This document shows positions 20,174-28,295 of a DNA stretch of 28,295 nucleotides, piece by piece. The stretch is from positions 1 through 28,295 of the IMG/VR virus record IMGVR_UViG_3300009183_000292; one strand, given 5' to 3'. Position 1 is the first letter of the stretch; each line of letters begins with the position of its first letter. A program made the position numbers and the translations under genes. The notes under the pieces were generated by a model. That model saw only the letters and a program-made list of their open reading frames with translations, was not told the origin of the DNA and searched no databases. Source of the DNA: a virus.

Positions 20174-23100
20174 CCAGGTATTTAAAACCTGTTGTAGCGG
20201 AAGTTTCGCCTAACCTTTATACGGCTGCAAAGACTGCAAATCTTTCGCAACCACAACTTAACCAAGTTGAACAGATGTCGTATGCCATAAAAAAGCATCG
20301 TGATCTTGTTAAGTTAGATGTAGATGTAGCACGTAAGCAGTTTGATCGTTTAGATGAAACTGGTAGAGCACAACTAGAATTTCTTTTTAAAGACGCTGAA
20401 TATATGAAAGCACCAGATACTGCTGCTGATAGAGTTAAAGGCGTTCTTGGTGGAGCGCTAAAGATTGCGGCTTCGCCGCTTATTGGTTTATTTAAACTTG
20501 GCGGACAGTACAACCGCTTGCTTAACACACCTTACAAAGTTGCACGACAGGTTGCACAGGGTGAAGATTTATTTTCTGGCAAAACATGGACTGACGCTTG
20601 GGGCGGCGTTGACATGTATGATGTCGGAGCATTGGATAAAGCCGTAAAGTATTTTGGTGCATCTGATGTTGAGGTAGCAAAAGGTTTACTTCTTGGTAAA
20701 ACTCCAGGCGAGATTCTTGAATACAATGGCAAGGTAGACCCTAACCTACTTGAGTCAATTAAAAAAGCATACAATGATCCAGATTATTTTAAGCAAGTTA
20801 TGGATGGCGTTAAGTACGCACAGATTTCTCCAGGCCGTGACCTTGCGCGTATGCTTGATCCACGTCCACCTGCTAATGGTGGTATTAGTGGTGACTATGT
20901 AAGCGGTAAAACAAAAAACATTTCTGGGTATATTGACTTTACTTATCAGATTGCTATTGATCCACTTACATGGCTTACTGCTGGATTTAGCAAGGGTGTT
21001 ACTAAGGGCGAACGTATTGCTGGCACAGTTCTTCAAATGATAGATAACGGTGTACCAGTTGAAAAAGCAATTGACCATGTATTTAGAACACAACCTAAGT
21101 TAACTGAGTTTTGGGAAAAGGGTCTTGGACCCGCACTTAAAACATTTTCAGAGGCTACTACTGCTGGTGCAAAGAAAGAAGCGTTTGCTGATATTTCACA
21201 GCGTTTTCCAGGTTATGCAAATCTTGATGCAGTTATTGCACTTACAACTAAAGACGCACATTTACCACTTGGTGTTGTAGACGCAGCCTCTGCACAAAAG
21301 TATTTTGAAAATGCATCTAATTTAAATCTTATGCTTGCTGGTCGTGTTGATGGTATTACATATATACGTAATGGTGTAGCCGTTGCACGCACAAGTCGTT
21401 TGTTTAGTGATGGCTTAATACGTTATCTTGATGGTGTATTTAACGCTACATCAAAAACTACTGTTGCTGGTAAAGGACGTAGCGTTGAAGAAGTTGATGA
21501 AGCAATGGAGCCAATCTATAAGACGCTTCTTAACTCACAAGATTCTCTTGAGCGTTTAGCAAATCCATTTTCTGATATGAAAGTATTACTTGATGCAAAT
21601 GCTGAAATTGCTGGATGGAAGCGTATTGGTCGTTTAGCAGCACGTTCTGCTTCAGGATTAGAAGTTCGTCTTGGCGGAAATGCTGCTTCTACTGCGGCTA
21701 ATTTTACAGCACGTGCTCGTCAGGTTCTTCCAAAAGATATGGCACAAGCACTAACATTTAAGTTTCTAGAATCTACTATAGATGAACAAGTTGTTATTAT
21801 GCGCAATCTTGATGCTGCAACCATGTACTCAATGGGACTTGGCGGAAGCCAACGTGGTATTGAGTTAATGGAAAAAACACTTGGATTAAAATATGGCGAT
21901 AGGGCTGGCTTTGCCGCTAAGGTTGAAACTGGAATTAATCCAGAACATGTAAAGGTTATGCCAGAAGGTTCACTTCGTGAAACAAGTATTGGTGTTACAC
22001 TTGCTGGTGATGGTGCAATGCACCCATACCAGGCAACAGATGCAATTGGATCATTACCATATGACGTAATTGGATCAATGATATGGGAAATTAAATCTAA
22101 AAAGAATGTTATTGGTGCAGTTGGCGGAGCAACACAAGGTAATTTTTCTAAAAAAATGGTTGATGCTTGGTCAATTTTAACTTTGTTTCCACGTCTAGGT
22201 ATTCGTTCTGCTATTGATGAAGCAACAATGTTTGTACTTGCTGCACCTACGCGTGATTTACAATCATATGCACTTCGTGTTGGTTACAAAATGGCTAATA
22301 TGTCTAAAACTACTACAGGTTCTAAGGCTGCTACTGGTCCAATCCGTGAAGGATTGCAAAAAGTGTTTCAGTTTGGTGGCAAGCGTAGTGGTACTGTACA
22401 AAAACTTGGTACAAAGATTAAAATTAATCCAGAAGAAGCCATATCTATTGAAAGACGCATGAACATTCTTGATGATATTGCTGCTGAGCGTGGTATTGAG
22501 GCTGGACTTCTTGATAATCTTGAAAAGCGTGAAGCAATTGTTGATGAAGTCTTTAAAATCTATGGTCGTTATCTTGATCCCAAGAGTGCAGAGTATCTTC
22601 GTCAGGCTTTAATACATCAACCAGATGCTTTATCTTCAATTGCTAATTCAGTTATTGCACGAAGTGGTTTATCTGGTCAATATGGTGATGAAGTTATGCA
22701 GGCTGTAATTACGCCTAGCAGTCTTGACCTTGCACTAGCACAAGCAGGCGTAAAGTTTAATCCACAATCAGCAACTGTAGATATGGCTAGTCTTGCAGAT
22801 CGTGATGCTGCATTAGTTCACTTTGAAAAATTAGTAAAACGTTTTGTTGGAAATAAGTTTAAGGTTAAGTATGTTAAAGATGGAGAATTAGTCACCAAAC
22901 TTAATCCAGCAGATATATTTTTTAGATATGATGGGCTACGCCCAGGTGCTGTAGACAAAAACGGCGTTCAAATGTTTGAGTTAGCATTAGATGCTGGCAT
23001 GCGTAACGTTGGTTTTAAGTGGGATGAGTTTGCTAAAACTTGGGTTATTGATGATGAACTTGTTGCTATGACATTTACTACAAGAACAGCAGATGCTGTG

Positions 23101-25368
23101 CGCCTTCGTGCGCTAGGTAAGACAGATGCTGAGATTGCACGTGTTCAGTTAGCCCGTATCTTTGCAGATATGTTTGAAACATTTCATGGTAGTTCAACTA
23201 AGTTTAATGATGAACTGTTTAATATGGTTACAAAGAACTATCGTGATTTAACTAGACTTGGTGCTGAATCTGGCATTGTTCCTACATGGAATCAAGCAGT
23301 TGCTAAAGTAAGCATTGATGATTTTGCTGATGCTAGTAATGGTTTCCGTCTTACTGGTATGGTTACTACAGAACTTGGTGTAGGTAACTTAGCAGATACT
23401 GAAAATGTATTCCGTCGTTATGGCAATACTATGATGGAGTGGATGGATCGTCAGGTAAATGGTATCTTCCGTCAGCCTGCTATTATGGTTGCATATACTG
23501 GACTTCGTAAGAAGTATGCTGGTTTAGAATCAGAATATGCACGTCAGTTATACCAGTCAAAAACTGGTAAAGTATGGGAACATACTATGGGTCAAGTAGT
23601 TAAAGATGATGACCTTAAGTTTGCGCTTAATTTAGCAGAAAAACGTTTTACAGAAATTGCTACCCGTGAGGCAGCAGATACTATTCTTAAGTTTGCAGAT
23701 AACCCTGCTATTCGTTCTAACTTTGCATTTGCATCACGCACAATGGGGCGTTACTACCGTGCTACAGAAGACTTTTATCGTCGTATTTATCGCATGAAGG
23801 ATGTAGCACCACGTGTTCTATATCGTGCTCGTTTAATGCACCTTGGATTAGATGCTAGCGGTATGGTTCATACAGATGCTAAGGGTGATCCATATGTAAT
23901 TATGCCTATGGATAATATTATCTTTAAGGCTACAGATGGAACTATCCGTGCCCTTACGGGACAGAGTGGATATAGTCAGCCACAGTTTAATGAGTTTACT
24001 CTTAAGTTGCGTATGATGAATCCATCATTCTCGCAGGATGCTGGTACACCTACACTATCTGGTCCTATTGCAGGACTATCTGTTATAGCAATGAAGAATC
24101 TTTTAGGATCATTACCAGGTAGTTTACCGTTTATTGGTAAGAAGATTGATCCTACAATGGAGCAAGTTGCTGAACGTATTGATACATTTGCATTAGGTAA
24201 CATTGGTGATAATGTAGATTTTATTCGTGCTATAGTGCCATCAAGTCTTCAGCGTATATATGCAATTCTTCCTTTTGATGAAAAAAGCCGTCAAGAGGCT
24301 ACCGCTGCACAGCAGGCTATGGCATACAACGCAGCACATGATTATTATTTAAATGCAGATGCTACAGATCAAGAGAAGTCTGACTATCTAAATAATATTC
24401 GTATTTCTGCACATAATATTATTATACTTCGCAATCTACTTGGTCTTATATCACCAGTTGCACCTACGCTACAAGATAGTCTAGGTGTACCTGATTACAT
24501 TAAAGATACTGGTATTACAAGTCTACGCAGCGAGTTCTTTGACATTCTTAACAGTGTTATTAAAACAAATCAAGGTGATGTAGAAGATCCATATGAACTA
24601 GCCTTGGCTACATTTATTGGTGAAAACCGAGGTAAGTTAGTTTATACAGTATCACCAACAACTAAACAATCAAAGGTTGTTATTAAGAATACAGAACAAC
24701 TCAAAGACTGGGCTATTCGTAACAAGGGCATGATTGAAACTTATGGTGAGGCAGCATATATCTTTGCTCCACAGGTAGGTAAGTTTAATGCTGCTACATA
24801 CAACTGGATTAAGGCTGCTGGTCTTGTAGAAAACAAGACTCTAGAAAAGTACTATACAGATTTGTTAGTAGCCCAAGATAAGCAATCATACTATGAGATA
24901 GCAAAACTACAGAAAGAAATGCTATCTAATGAGTCTGATCCAGAGTTACGTTCACAGATTATTATTGAAGCAACTAAAGCGCGTAAGGCGCTTAAAGATG
25001 GTAACCCACTATTAAATCCAGCCTTGATTGGTGAGGGTAATAACATTGGTGGAGAAGAAGTAATGCTTAGTAAGTTAGAACAAATGATTAGCACACCAGA
25101 TGTTTCAATGCCACCTGCTACGCGTGAGCGTATGCGCTTGGCAGTTAAGATGATCCGTGACTTTATTTCATTTGCACGTAATCCTGAATTGGCTAACGTA
25201 GTTAATTCAGTTGAGTTAAAAGCAGCACGTAAAGACCAAATTGAAGCAGGACTTAAGGAGTTAATGGTGGGAGACCTATATGTTACGGAAGCAAACCGTG
25301 CAATCTTTAGGTCCATACTTGGCTTCTATTCACGCGATTCGTACTTTACATCTAGGGAGTTGAGATAA
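20170..25368 (+). CDS. Giant virion-associated candidate protein (1732 aa), function unknown
   Basis: This is one continuous 5.2-kb frame. The 1732-residue product is mostly helical. It has a hydrophobic stretch at about 91-112 (GVLGGALKIAASPLIGLFKL) and others near 1297-1325 (GPIAGLSVIAMKNLLGSLPG) and 1415-1432 (IIILRNLLGLISPVAP). Between them are long mixed segments without recognised enzyme motifs. Very large helical proteins coded between portal and capsid or tail genes are often ejected with the DNA, as are the internal virion proteins of podoviruses, which cross the envelope. The hydrophobic segments fit that role, but it is inference. No lysozyme-like motif was seen. The start overlaps the stop of the preceding gene, and the stop overlaps the ATG of the next one. 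Confidence 0.85.
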   Translation: MTRYLKPVVAEVSPNLYTAAKTANLSQPQLNQVEQMSYAIKKHRDLVKLDVDVARKQFDRLDETGRAQLEFLFKDAEYMKAPDTAADRVKGVLGGALKIAASPLIGLFKLGGQYNRLLNTPYKVARQVAQGEDLFSGKTWTDAWGGVDMYDVGALDKAVKYFGASDVEVAKGLLLGKTPGEILEYNGKVDPNLLESIKKAYNDPDYFKQVMDGVKYAQISPGRDLARMLDPRPPANGGISGDYVSGKTKNISGYIDFTYQIAIDPLTWLTAGFSKGVTKGERIAGTVLQMIDNGVPVEKAIDHVFRTQPKLTEFWEKGLGPALKTFSEATTAGAKKEAFADISQRFPGYANLDAVIALTTKDAHLPLGVVDAASAQKYFENASNLNLMLAGRVDGITYIRNGVAVARTSRLFSDGLIRYLDGVFNATSKTTVAGKGRSVEEVDEAMEPIYKTLLNSQDSLERLANPFSDMKVLLDANAEIAGWKRIGRLAARSASGLEVRLGGNAASTAANFTARARQVLPKDMAQALTFKFLESTIDEQVVIMRNLDAATMYSMGLGGSQRGIELMEKTLGLKYGDRAGFAAKVETGINPEHVKVMPEGSLRETSIGVTLAGDGAMHPYQATDAIGSLPYDVIGSMIWEIKSKKNVIGAVGGATQGNFSKKMVDAWSILTLFPRLGIRSAIDEATMFVLAAPTRDLQSYALRVGYKMANMSKTTTGSKAATGPIREGLQKVFQFGGKRSGTVQKLGTKIKINPEEAISIERRMNILDDIAAERGIEAGLLDNLEKREAIVDEVFKIYGRYLDPKSAEYLRQALIHQPDALSSIANSVIARSGLSGQYGDEVMQAVITPSSLDLALAQAGVKFNPQSATVDMASLADRDAALVHFEKLVKRFVGNKFKVKYVKDGELVTKLNPADIFFRYDGLRPGAVDKNGVQMFELALDAGMRNVGFKWDEFAKTWVIDDELVAMTFTTRTADAVRLRALGKTDAEIARVQLARIFADMFETFHGSSTKFNDELFNMVTKNYRDLTRLGAESGIVPTWNQAVAKVSIDDFADASNGFRLTGMVTTELGVGNLADTENVFRRYGNTMMEWMDRQVNGIFRQPAIMVAYTGLRKKYAGLESEYARQLYQSKTGKVWEHTMGQVVKDDDLKFALNLAEKRFTEIATREAADTILKFADNPAIRSNFAFASRTMGRYYRATEDFYRRIYRMKDVAPRVLYRARLMHLGLDASGMVHTDAKGDPYVIMPMDNIIFKATDGTIRALTGQSGYSQPQFNEFTLKLRMMNPSFSQDAGTPTLSGPIAGLSVIAMKNLLGSLPGSLPFIGKKIDPTMEQVAERIDTFALGNIGDNVDFIRAIVPSSLQRIYAILPFDEKSRQEATAAQQAMAYNAAHDYYLNADATDQEKSDYLNNIRISAHNIIILRNLLGLISPVAPTLQDSLGVPDYIKDTGITSLRSEFFDILNSVIKTNQGDVEDPYELALATFIGENRGKLVYTVSPTTKQSKVVIKNTEQLKDWAIRNKGMIETYGEAAYIFAPQVGKFNAATYNWIKAAGLVENKTLEKYYTDLLVAQDKQSYYEIAKLQKEMLSNESDPELRSQIIIEATKARKALKDGNPLLNPALIGEGNNIGGEEVMLSKLEQMISTPDVSMPPATRERMRLAVKMIRDFISFARNPELANVVNSVELKAARKDQIEAGLKELMVGDLYVTEANRAIFRSILGFYSRDSYFTSRELR

Positions 25369-26903
25369 TGGCAGTTAATAACGATGTAAGTATTGATTAT
25401 AAAATTGAAAAATTACAAACTCGTCTATATGGATTATATGGAAATTCTGGTCTTGCTGCAGCATTAGATGATGTTGCTGCTGAAAAAGGTGAGACAAGTG
25501 CTGAGTACAAAAAATTAAAAACAGAGTTTGACACTAAGCAGGCTGAATTAAATTTATTAAAGGTAGAGGCAACAAAAGAATTTGAAGAAAAAAAATCTGT
25601 TAAAAATAAAGCAAAAGAAGAAAAGGCCGCTGCTGCACAAAAGAAAAAAGATGATGCTGCAATTGCACTATTAGAAAGCCAAGCAGCATCTGCTCGCCGT
25701 CGTAATGATGAAGCAACTGCTAAGGCAAAAGAAGAAGAACTTGCTACGCTTAAAGCGCCCAAGGATGCTTCTGGTGCGCCTATTGTTTCAGATGCTACTG
25801 AAGTTGGTAACATTTATGCCGACTATACCGTAGATGCTAAAGGTAATATTCAATCTCCTAGAGGTGCGGTTCTATTAGTAGAAACAAAAACTAAAGAAGG
25901 CGATATTCAGCCTAAAGAATATAATAGTACTGCTAGCGCAAGAGAGGCTTTTCTCAAAGCCTATTCACAACCAGGACAACTTGACCAATTAAAGAAAGAT
26001 TTAATTGCATCAAACTATCTTAAAGAGTCAAATAAAAACAGTCCTAATTGGTTTTTTTCCGTAGATGATTTAATTCTTGCACACACAAGAAAGTCTGTAA
26101 TAGACGTTAAAATCAATGGTTTAAAGCAACCAATGACTATTGATTTTTTTATAAAAGAAAAAAAGACTGGTACTGGTACAGGCGGTGGCACTAAGACTTA
26201 TCGTGAATACAGTTCACGTGGTGATGCTACCCGTATGCTTGATGGATATTTTAATGATTTACTTGGCTATGGTGCTACACCAGAACAAGAAGATGCTTTT
26301 TATAAAGAATTAAACGCAGCAGAAAACAAGGCTTTTCGTACAGTAACTGATGGTCGTGTTGGCGTAGGTGGATATTTGCAAGATGCAGATAGATTACTTA
26401 TTGCTGCAAAGATAGCAAAGAAGGCTATTAAGAATACAGATTTAGATTTACTTCTTAAGTCTGGTCAAGGTAGTCAGGTTGCTATGGATATTGCAGACCT
26501 ACAAACAACCGCTAATGAGTATGGCATTGATATGCCAGCAGCAGAAGCACTTAAGTATGTTATTGCTGGTATTGGTCAAAAAGATTATCTTCTTAAGCAG
26601 CAAGAACGTTTGCGTCAATTGTCTATGACAATGCATCCATACCTTAAGGAACATATTACAGCAGGCGGTACAGTTAAGGATGTTGCAGATCAGTACGCAA
26701 AACGTAAGGCTGCAAAACTAGGCGTGACTGTTACTGAGTCTATAAAAGACCCAGACATTATGCGTGCTGTTGCTAACAATATGTCAACAACAGATTTTGA
26801 TATTGAAATGCAGAAGAAGCCAGAGTGGAGATTTTCTGCAGAGGCTAAACAAGTAGCAAATGATTTTGCTAATACTATGTTAGAAACATGGGGATTGGGA
26901 TAA
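25368..26903 (+). CDS. Hypothetical coiled-coil protein of structural region (511 aa)
   Basis: The ATG shares a base with the stop of the giant gene. The 511-residue protein has a long charged helical part at about 50-130 (KKDDAAIALLESQAASARRR and KAKEEELATLK segments) that should form a coiled coil. A mixed region follows from about 140. A Gly/Thr linker (KKTGTGTGGGTKTYREY) lies near residue 265, and then a helical C-terminal half. No enzyme motif or family was recognised. Scaffolding proteins and internal virion proteins share this composition, so it may be a scaffold or partner of the giant protein. Its role rests only on place and composition. Confidence 0.78.
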   Translation: MAVNNDVSIDYKIEKLQTRLYGLYGNSGLAAALDDVAAEKGETSAEYKKLKTEFDTKQAELNLLKVEATKEFEEKKSVKNKAKEEKAAAAQKKKDDAAIALLESQAASARRRNDEATAKAKEEELATLKAPKDASGAPIVSDATEVGNIYADYTVDAKGNIQSPRGAVLLVETKTKEGDIQPKEYNSTASAREAFLKAYSQPGQLDQLKKDLIASNYLKESNKNSPNWFFSVDDLILAHTRKSVIDVKINGLKQPMTIDFFIKEKKTGTGTGGGTKTYREYSSRGDATRMLDGYFNDLLGYGATPEQEDAFYKELNAAENKAFRTVTDGRVGVGGYLQDADRLLIAAKIAKKAIKNTDLDLLLKSGQGSQVAMDIADLQTTANEYGIDMPAAEALKYVIAGIGQKDYLLKQQERLRQLSMTMHPYLKEHITAGGTVKDVADQYAKRKAAKLGVTVTESIKDPDIMRAVANNMSTTDFDIEMQKKPEWRFSAEAKQVANDFANTMLETWGLG

Positions 26904-26904
26904 C

Positions 26905-28152
26905 ATGGCTATTAAAAAAACTGCAAAAACTAAACCTAGAACAGATGCTGTAAATTCAGTAGGACCATTAGGTGGTCTTGCTGCTGGCGTTATTGCTGGT
27001 GTTAATATGTCACCTACAACTCCAGCGCCTGCGCCTAACTCTGCAATAACAATGCCGCCAGCAATGACTGCTGCCTTTGCACCTAAACCAGCAGTTTCTG
27101 CAACACCTGCCGCTGCAAAGACTTCTATTGAAGAAGTTGGACCATTGGGTGGTTTAGGCGCAGGAGTAGTTGCTGGCGTAATGGGTGGTACAGGTAGTAC
27201 GGGAACGGGAACGGGTACTAGCGGAAGTTCAAATACCACTCCTAAAGATATAAGTTCAGAAACAAGAGATGCATTTGAAGAACTAGGAATGACTCTTAAG
27301 GGTTGGAATCTTGAAGAACTAGCGGCTACATATACTCAACTTATGGTAGAAGGTAAGACTGCTGCTCAAGCACTAACTATTCTTAAGTACAGCAAAGAAA
27401 TTAATCCTTCAACTGGTTTACCTTATAATGCAGAATATACAAAACGTTTTGCTGGTAATGCTGCACGTATTGCTGGTGGTATGAATGCTTATGATGAGCG
27501 TACTTATATTGCAGTTGAGAATGCTTACGAAGAAACATTGCGTTTAAATGGTTTAGGAAACATGATTAGTACTGATCGTGCGGTAAATCAAGCAAAGTAT
27601 GCAGACTATATGGCTAAAGGAATTGCTCCAACAGAATTTGAAAATCGTATTGAATTAGTATCTGAACGTGTTATGAACATGGACCCTAATACTAAAGCAC
27701 AGTTTAAAGCATACTATCCACAACTTACAGATACAGATTTAGTTAGTTACTTTCTTAATCCTAAAGAAACACTACCTGTTCTCAAGAATAAGGTAACGGC
27801 AGCCGAAATTGGTGCTGTTGCAGGTGCTGCTAAATATGGCATTGGAGAAGCACGTGCTATGGACTTGGCTCAGTTTGGTGTAACCCGTGCTACAGCACTT
27901 ACTGGTTATCAAGATATTGCTGAAGCAGTACCAACTGGTACAAAGTTAAGTAATATTTATGCTGAAGAAAATATTCAGTATGGACAAACAGCAGCAGAAG
28001 ATGATTTTCTTAAGCAAGATGCACAGGCTAAATTAAAGCGTAATCGTTTGGCATCAAAAGAACGTGCTATTTTTGACGCTAGTGCAGGTAATGCACCTGG
28101 TGCATATAGCACTAGTTATCTAAGAAGATCGTCAGCAGCAGGACAAATATAA
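26905..28152 (+). CDS. Hypothetical protein with duplicated Gly-rich hydrophobic motif (415 aa)
   Basis: The ATG lies two bases after the previous stop. The 415-residue protein has two copies of a short hydrophobic motif, VGPLGGLAAGVIAGV at 19-33 and VGPLGGLGAGVVAGV at 78-92, separated by a Pro/Ala/Thr linker. A Gly/Thr/Ser-rich stretch follows to about 115. Residues about 120-415 are helical and look globular (LKGWNLEELAATYTQLMVEG and later blocks). The repeats resemble membrane-inserting glycine-zipper segments. Together with its large neighbours it may be part of an ejected or internal virion complex. No family was recognised. Confidence 0.78.
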   Translation: MAIKKTAKTKPRTDAVNSVGPLGGLAAGVIAGVNMSPTTPAPAPNSAITMPPAMTAAFAPKPAVSATPAAAKTSIEEVGPLGGLGAGVVAGVMGGTGSTGTGTGTSGSSNTTPKDISSETRDAFEELGMTLKGWNLEELAATYTQLMVEGKTAAQALTILKYSKEINPSTGLPYNAEYTKRFAGNAARIAGGMNAYDERTYIAVENAYEETLRLNGLGNMISTDRAVNQAKYADYMAKGIAPTEFENRIELVSERVMNMDPNTKAQFKAYYPQLTDTDLVSYFLNPKETLPVLKNKVTAAEIGAVAGAAKYGIGEARAMDLAQFGVTRATALTGYQDIAEAVPTGTKLSNIYAEENIQYGQTAAEDDFLKQDAQAKLKRNRLASKERAIFDASAGNAPGAYSTSYLRRSSAAGQI

Positions 28153-28272
28153 AATAGAATCCTATGTGACCAACCAGCCCACATAGCGTAGAAGACTGGT
28201 AGTAAGAGCCAGGCTAGTTCCCCGACTAGAATCTGAGGCTTGCGATTCAAACGAATAGAAGGGTGGGTTGCT
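28153..28272 (+). other. Structured intergenic gap before next gene
   Basis: Three inverted repeats follow one another: CTATGTG/CACATAG (28162-28186), CTAGT/ACTAG (28214-28229) and GAATC/GATTC (28229-28248). None has a T run, so they are not standard terminators. The gap is unusually long for this otherwise coupled gene set and may hold an RNA leader or processing site. No tRNA fits. Confidence 0.45.
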
Positions 28273-28295
28273 ATGAGCAACAACTACTGGGATGA
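28273..28295 (+). CDS. Start of next gene (cut by window end)
   Basis: An ATG preceded by a purine-rich AAGGGTGGG opens a frame with the residues MSNNYWD before the sequence ends. Its place downstream of the structural proteins fits another head or tail gene, possibly the missing capsid gene, but eight codons do not allow identification. Confidence 0.5.

Noticed and set aside
25397-25813. Minus-strand Ser/Ala-rich frame of 138 residues
   Set aside because: It mirrors the Lys/Glu/Ala-rich coiled coil on the plus strand and has no independent context.
28229-28262. Possible tRNA T-arm (TTCAAAC loop)
   Set aside because: The flanking five-base arms do not pair and no anticodon arm fits at the right distance.
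1-28295. CRISPR array, insertion sequence or attachment site
   Set aside because: No regularly spaced direct repeats of suitable length, no transposase or integrase, and no boundary duplication was seen.

Overview
The window is a stretch of a double-stranded DNA tailed bacteriophage genome, most likely lytic, infecting an actinobacterium. The phage call rests on a terminase large subunit (15488-17377), a probable portal protein (17738-19513), an M15-type endolysin next to small membrane proteins (1239-3695) and a compact replication block. The actinobacterial host is inferred from a WhiB-family iron-sulfur regulator (3756-4016), a DUF4192-like protein (12237-12734) and small zinc proteins typical of actinophages. 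The DNA is fairly AT-rich by eye, which would suit low-GC aquatic Actinobacteria (Nanopelagicales/acI or marine Actinomarinales). That habitat guess is inference. No integrase, attachment site, tRNA or CRISPR array was seen.

Layout. (1) 1-3695, plus strand: the end of a tail or fibre-like protein whose start lies outside the window, then a lysis-type cassette. The cassette has small membrane proteins, an exported Pro/Glu-rich protein, an M15 peptidase endolysin and another small membrane protein, and closes with a strong intrinsic terminator (3714-3757). (2) 3756-14579, minus strand: a tightly packed early/middle block read right to left. In transcription order it holds a zinc protein, a probable SSB-like OB-fold protein, an internal terminator, a small membrane protein, a tiny Cys-rich protein, a lytic-transglycosylase-like exported protein, DUF4192, several hypotheticals, a DUF932 protein and a winged-helix candidate. 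It continues with a RecB/Cas4-like nuclease, a Cys/His protein, a DnaB/RecA-like ATPase, a PD-(D/E)XK nuclease, a primase split over two frames and an Nmad1/DUF1599 protein. It ends with a metallophosphoesterase, a sigma-like factor, zinc-ribbon proteins and WhiB. Many starts and stops overlap as ATGA or TAATG, so translation is probably coupled. (3) 14580-15487: about 0.9 kb without a convincing gene, dense in palindromes, hairpins and a recurring CAGACTG heptamer. It carries a good plus-strand promoter with an adjacent dyad. It separates the divergent halves and is the best candidate for an origin or control region. (4) 15488-28295, plus strand: terminase, small basic protein, portal, two small proteins, then 1732-, 511- and 415-residue unknown proteins, a structured 120-base gap, and the first codons of the next gene.

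How the genes fit together: primase, helicase-like ATPase, SSB-like protein and nucleases point to phage-directed DNA replication and recombination. The sigma-like factor and WhiB protein, last in the early transcription unit, could redirect host transcription toward the rightward morphogenesis genes. The lysis genes lie just past the tail genes, as is common. No capsid gene is seen by the end of the window, so about 8 kb of mostly unknown genes sit between the portal and whatever follows.

The features most worth a second look are the structured control region, the primase split at an A4 run, the exported Pro/Glu-rich protein in the lysis cassette, the early-encoded transglycosylase, and the giant unknown protein after the portal.
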